DNA of 8,707 nucleotides from NCBI GenBank assembly GCA_964584245.1, contig CAZOZK010000044.1, positions 1-8,707 of the forward strand. The letters are read 5' to 3'. This stretch comes from CAZOZK01 sp964584245 (GTDB lineage: Bacteria > Patescibacteriota > Microgenomatia > UBA1400 > PJMF01). Of the stretch, positions 6,401 through 8,707 are shown piece by piece (position 1 is the first letter of the stretch; every line of letters starts with the position of its first letter). The notes below the pieces were generated by a model, which did no database searches, had not been told where the DNA came from, and was given only the letters and a program-made list of their open reading frames with translations. Made by a program: the position numbers and the translations under genes.

Positions 6401-6491
6401 TGAACTCAAACAGGAAGATGTGGAGTTGCTCAAAGAGTTAATCCGTGAGGTTATGAGCGAAATTCGCAGCTTAGCATTTATTTCCAAATAG
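3435..6491 (+). CDS. UvrD/Rep-type DNA helicase fused to RecB-type PD-(D/E)XK nuclease
   Basis: The 1018-residue protein joins a superfamily 1A 3'-5' DNA helicase to a C-terminal nuclease, an architecture shared with AddA and mycobacterial AdnA, which resect double-strand breaks for RecA loading. Helicase motifs: Q motif LNQAQ (9-13), Walker A AGPGTGKT (28-35), motif Ia LTFTESAA (59-66), Walker B DEYQDTN (252-258), motif III GDPNQAIYRFQGA (282-294), motif IV GYRCP (317-321), motif V TVHKAKGREW (615-624) and motif VI LFYVAITRA (670-678). Nuclease motifs: H804 in GTAMHAALE, D895 and D898 in GRIDRID, D911-Y912-K913 in IDYKTG, and Q950-x3-Y954. All expected metal and catalytic residues are present, so both activities should be intact. 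No cysteine cluster of the AddB iron-sulphur type is seen. The ATG lies five bases after the preceding stop and has no clear Shine-Dalgarno, suggesting translational coupling. It could equally be a lineage-specific single-chain enzyme, as no partner subunit is present here. Confidence 0.93.
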   Translation: MVSLNTTNLNQAQLLAVETIEGPVMVMAGPGTGKTQVLATRIAHILEQTDTQPNQILALTFTESAATTMRKRLVAMIGRAGYYVQIMTFHAFCSGVIQDHPEFFAIDRESSPLSEVERFAIFESILLRTDTNMQALKPLNAPLFYLRECIKAISDLKRENISVETYTELVAAEQSLLDDEVDLLTKAQREKRTKTIAKQTELGLVYQLYQKELLNRKRYDFDDMITLVVQAFSTQEELLLDYQEQLQYFLVDEYQDTNAAQNAVVDILASHWGDQANIFVVGDPNQAIYRFQGASIENALGFLDRYPSAKVITLTDGYRCPQEIYDVSAQVITHNQLTQTVADKLPELNKPLKSKNRDTNRSASGPVISLSESPTQTVEIWSILNTIQDLIKSGVPANEIAILYRHNRDALPLQTALSARDIAYDIEGGEDVLHNERIRQWLMLLAVISQLRPETRSAHTEDPHALFEVLSYDWVPVENHLVYQLARRASKEHVSLLTIIEQLSESEQVEFANVVSFVEVLRSLAQEEYSMVFAAWFVTALEKTGYMQWMLGHAQKIEHLIMMQSLFAQVKELSKTKHGFNLSDFMQTIQVMLDHKIAIPAEDFSMNTQGVALATVHKAKGREWKHVFMVHCLDGKWGNSKKRVLLPLPEGLLHNTDLDKKERNEDERRLFYVAITRASERVYLSYATSAASQTRVVESVQSMFIEELRDTDPGKKIETVVIEPPAQTVLSELEQMLTADTYALNAHTITQAEREFFANLVEELALSVTALNTYLRDPQEFVTNVLLRAPRAKEGFMGFGTAMHAALETAFRYVQKDSALPELAVIQASFEAALKKELLTKPDFERWLAKGNESLATYFDQVKIEGIQPFVLERSFGHGRSSTVLDDIVLSGRIDRIDWLDTDAGTVKVIDYKTGSAKSAAFVEGAVASMELSERERALPEPIRGPYKRQLLFYKLLTELDTTFKPTVTHGVFEFVEPNASGKIVTRLFELKQEDVELLKELIREVMSEIRSLAFISK

Positions 6492-6511
6492 CGGTCACTT
6501 CAACATAAAAA

Positions 6512-7846
6512 TTATTTCCAAGCTTTAAATAAGGTATAGAGTGCTTCGAGCTGCAGTGGTGCTGATACGCCGATCCAGCGTGGATACCACAAAACAAAGC
6601 AGATAAAAATGAGGCCAGCTACTACAAGTGCTAGCTTGTTTGATTTTCGCATCAACCAATAACTTACAATAATACTCAACAATGGAATTGCGGGTAAGTA
6701 ATGGTAATAGAACATGATTCGAGGTGAGAATTGCCACGGCAGCCACAAACAAAAATAAACGCAGGTTAGCCAAATCAAATTTGATTTATTTTTTTCTTTT
6801 GAAGTCACCATCCATAAGAGAGTTATGTAGATTGCAGCTACTCCAAAAAGATGTAAGGCAGGATTTCCAAAAGCATAAATATTTGCTGGAGTTTTGCCGA
6901 CTTCGTAGGTTACGTTATACCAAATTGGTCGAGTATTAAAAAACCATTGCCAAGGTCTGGATTGATAGGTGTGTGTTGCAGTGAGCGTTGTTTGATAGCG
7001 CCAAATTTGATTATGCAGCTCTTTGAAATGCGCCCAGTCTTTGCCTTGCAAGAAGGCTTGGCCATAACTTGCAACATAGATACAGGCCGGGATAGCTAAG
7101 AGCAGCATACCTTTGATGGCTAGTACTACGATTTTTTGACCAAGCGAAACTTCATCATTCCTAAATTTTGGCTTAAGATTTTTTTCTGAAAAATACGCAT
7201 TCAAAAATAGTACAATCTCAGATAATCCCAACGCTCCAATTACAAATACTGCCGACCATTTGCTGGCAACAGATACTCCAGCCAAAAAGCAGACAGCCAA
7301 AAACCATTGCCAAGTTTTTTTCTTTAGAAAAATTCTATACACCAGCAACGTGGCAAGAATAAAAAAGGTGACATGCACATCATTCATGGCGATGCGTGAT
7401 TGCACCAAAAGTAATCCGTCTAAACTGACCAAAAAAGCAGCCAGTAAACCAATTTTTTTACTGAACAGTTCCTTGCCTAACAGATAGGTAAGCCACACCA
7501 CACCAACTCCCATCACAGCCGAACCGACTCTCCAACCAAAACTGTTAAATCCAAAAATCAGCACACCAATGGCTTGAATATACTTGGCTACCGGCGGATG
7601 GAGCCAATCAATCATGACGCCGCGCTCAATTTCAGGATGCCACCATTCAAATGCCCATGGATTATTTTGCGCCACAAATTTTACGGTAATTGCATGGTAG
7701 ACCTCATCAAAATAATAGGTTTTAGGAAGTTCGAGGAGATAAAAGCGAGTAATAACGGCAAAACCCAGTAAAAGAATAAGCAAAATTGGCGATTTTGCGA
7801 ATCGGGCAGATCGTAGAAATTCTAACAATTGATTAAGAAAAGACAT
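6512..7846 (-). CDS. Polyprenyl-phosphate-mannose protein O-mannosyltransferase (GT39/PMT family)
   Basis: This 444-residue polytopic membrane protein matches the PMT family, which transfers mannose (or another hexose) from a polyprenyl-phosphate carrier to Ser/Thr of exported proteins on the outer face of the membrane. Family marks: catalytic acidic pair D47-E48 in FDEVYH of the first external loop, the HPP motif at 83-85 (WLHPPVAKY), SRIAMND (150-156), GVSVASKW (190-197), an H-x-Y-x-SRPW segment (292-299) and a C-terminal membrane block with PRIMFYYHYLPAIP (375-388). About ten or more hydrophobic helices are visible. The length is near that of bacterial members and shorter than yeast PMTs, which carry MIR domains. 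The ATG at 7846 overlaps the end of the upstream prenyltransferase gene by 14 bp and lacks a clear Shine-Dalgarno, so translation is probably coupled. It converges with the helicase gene, 20 bp away, and no terminator hairpin is apparent between them. Confidence 0.88.
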   Translation of the reverse strand: MSFLNQLLEFLRSARFAKSPILLILLLGFAVITRFYLLELPKTYYFDEVYHAITVKFVAQNNPWAFEWWHPEIERGVMIDWLHPPVAKYIQAIGVLIFGFNSFGWRVGSAVMGVGVVWLTYLLGKELFSKKIGLLAAFLVSLDGLLLVQSRIAMNDVHVTFFILATLLVYRIFLKKKTWQWFLAVCFLAGVSVASKWSAVFVIGALGLSEIVLFLNAYFSEKNLKPKFRNDEVSLGQKIVVLAIKGMLLLAIPACIYVASYGQAFLQGKDWAHFKELHNQIWRYQTTLTATHTYQSRPWQWFFNTRPIWYNVTYEVGKTPANIYAFGNPALHLFGVAAIYITLLWMVTSKEKNKSNLIWLTCVYFCLWLPWQFSPRIMFYYHYLPAIPLLSIIVSYWLMRKSNKLALVVAGLIFICFVLWYPRWIGVSAPLQLEALYTLFKAWK

Positions 7847-8707
7847 AAATCACAATGATAACGCTCATCCCAAAAAGAAATACCGTACCTAACAAGGTTT
7901 TATCACGAATCAAAACTACTTCTGGTGATTCTCCTTTGTTATCTTCATACACGAGCTGCATGTACTTCATGACACCAAAAATAACGAATGGAACGGTGAG
8001 CATGAGCAATTTTTGCGTGTGGAGTGTTTTTGGCAAAAGGGTATACAGTTCACCCAAACGTGCGTCGGGCCGCACAAACTCATTTTGGAATGAAAAGAGT
8101 GCGTAACTCAACCAAGTTGCATTCGCAAACATGCCAGTGTATTGATCAAGCAATCGTTGTGAATAATGTTTGAGGGTTTTTCTTGTCACGCCGCCAGTAG
8201 TTCCTTCTAAAAGGGTTCGTTCACTTTGGCGTTTTCCTACAGCTAAGAAGAGTGATGCAGATATCACAGTTAATAAAAACCAAACGCTCATGTGGAGATT
8301 GACCACCAAGGCACCGGCGTAGACACGAATCAAGAATCCAGTTGCTATCGAAACTACGTCTAAAATTGCAATATTTTTACTCCAATTCACATACACAAGT
8401 TGCAGGATTAAGTATGCGGCCACCATTGCTTTGAAGAAAAATGGCATCCAGAGCGAAAGAATGAAAACTGCAATCAAAAGAAATACAGCAGCGGCGAGCG
8501 CGACTGAAACTGGTAAATCACCAGAAGTAATTTGTCTTTTTTTCTTGAATGGATGATTTCTATCAGCATGTCGGTCAACAATGTCATTGATGATATAAAT
8601 GCTGGAAGTGAGCAAACAAAAAATCGCAAATGCAAAGGTTACGGTTAGAAAATAAGGTGGAGCGTCGATTGGATCATAAAATAGAAACCCGGAAAACAGC
8701 AACGAGG
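7833..8707 (-). CDS. UbiA-family prenyltransferase, decaprenyl-phosphate phosphoribosyltransferase-like (5' end beyond window)
   Basis: This is a UbiA-superfamily integral membrane enzyme. Numbering from the TTG at 8702, the first Asp-rich motif is NDIVDRHADRNHP (39-51), which binds Mg and the polyprenyl (pyro)phosphate. It is followed by the conserved basic patch KKKRQ. The loop AVGKRQSE (154-161) resembles the K-R-x-x-E motif of decaprenyl-phosphate phosphoribosyltransferases (mycobacterial Rv3806c), which join PRPP to a polyprenyl phosphate. That suggests DPPR synthase rather than a quinone or heme prenyltransferase. GFLIRVYAGA (122-131) also fits this subgroup. About eight or nine membrane helices are visible. 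The open frame continues through the right edge. Relatives usually begin with about 20 more residues (an RPxQWxKN-type segment), so the TTG is unlikely to be the true start. The stop, TAA 7835-7833, lies inside the mannosyltransferase gene. Likely role: making polyprenyl-linked pentose for envelope glycans; substrate is inferred. Confidence 0.85.
   Translation of the reverse strand, partial: SLLFSGFLFYDPIDAPPYFLTVTFAFAIFCLLTSSIYIINDIVDRHADRNHPFKKKRQITSGDLPVSVALAAAVFLLIAVFILSLWMPFFFKAMVAAYLILQLVYVNWSKNIAILDVVSIATGFLIRVYAGALVVNLHMSVWFLLTVISASLFLAVGKRQSERTLLEGTTGGVTRKTLKHYSQRLLDQYTGMFANATWLSYALFSFQNEFVRPDARLGELYTLLPKTLHTQKLLMLTVPFVIFGVMKYMQLVYEDNKGESPEVVLIRDKTLLGTVFLFGMSVIIVIYVFS

Noticed and set aside
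6492..6511. Shared terminator between the convergent helicase and mannosyltransferase genes
   Set aside because: Only 20 bp separate the stop codons and I see no hairpin with a U tract in or next to them.
1..8707. CRISPR arrays, insertion sequences, rRNA genes, replication origin
   Set aside because: I found no regularly spaced direct repeats, transposase motifs, terminal repeats, rRNA-like sequence or DnaA-box clusters when reading both strands.

Overview
The window looks like a piece of a small-genome bacterium, most likely from the Patescibacteria/CPR radiation. That placement rests on gene content, the standard genetic code, moderate GC and a tRNA gene without encoded CCA. It is an inference from gene style, since no 16S or ribosomal protein is present to anchor it. 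All confident genes terminate with TAA or TAG. The code appears standard.

Layout. (1) 1-882, minus strand: the N-terminal 294 codons of ribonuclease Y (rny), with its end off the left edge. (2) 883-1689: an AT-rich gap of about 800 bp between rny and recA. It holds a 140-codon unrecognised gene (1218-1641, minus) broken by a one-base frameshift beside a G9 and a T8 homopolymer, plus two hairpins and a 17-bp perfect inverted repeat. (3) 1690-2748, minus: a complete recA. (4) 2749-2890: a divergent control region with a recA promoter, a 15-bp perfect inverted repeat in the recA leader and an extended -10 promoter facing right. (5) 2891-6491, plus: tRNA-Pro(GGG), a stand-alone response-regulator receiver protein and a 1018-residue UvrD-type helicase fused to a RecB-type PD-(D/E)XK nuclease, apparently one transcription unit. 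(6) 6512-8707, minus: a GT39 protein O-mannosyltransferase preceded, with a 14-bp overlap, by a UbiA-family prenyltransferase resembling decaprenyl-phosphate phosphoribosyltransferase, which runs off the right edge.

How the parts fit. The left and middle of the window are about nucleic-acid maintenance: RNA turnover (RNase Y), homologous recombination (RecA) and a DNA-end-processing helicase/nuclease placed in an operon behind a phospho-receiver protein. The right end is about the cell envelope: polyprenyl-phosphate-linked sugar chemistry and membrane protein glycosylation.

The most interesting signals are as follows. The same TACTA-N5-TAGTA palindrome occurs in the recA leader and in the rny-proximal gap, and could be a lineage-specific operator of SOS type. 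A reading frame downstream of recA would be intact if either of two adjacent homopolymers lost a single base. The receiver protein and the helicase/nuclease are tightly coupled. The RNase Y lacks the usual N-terminal membrane anchor.
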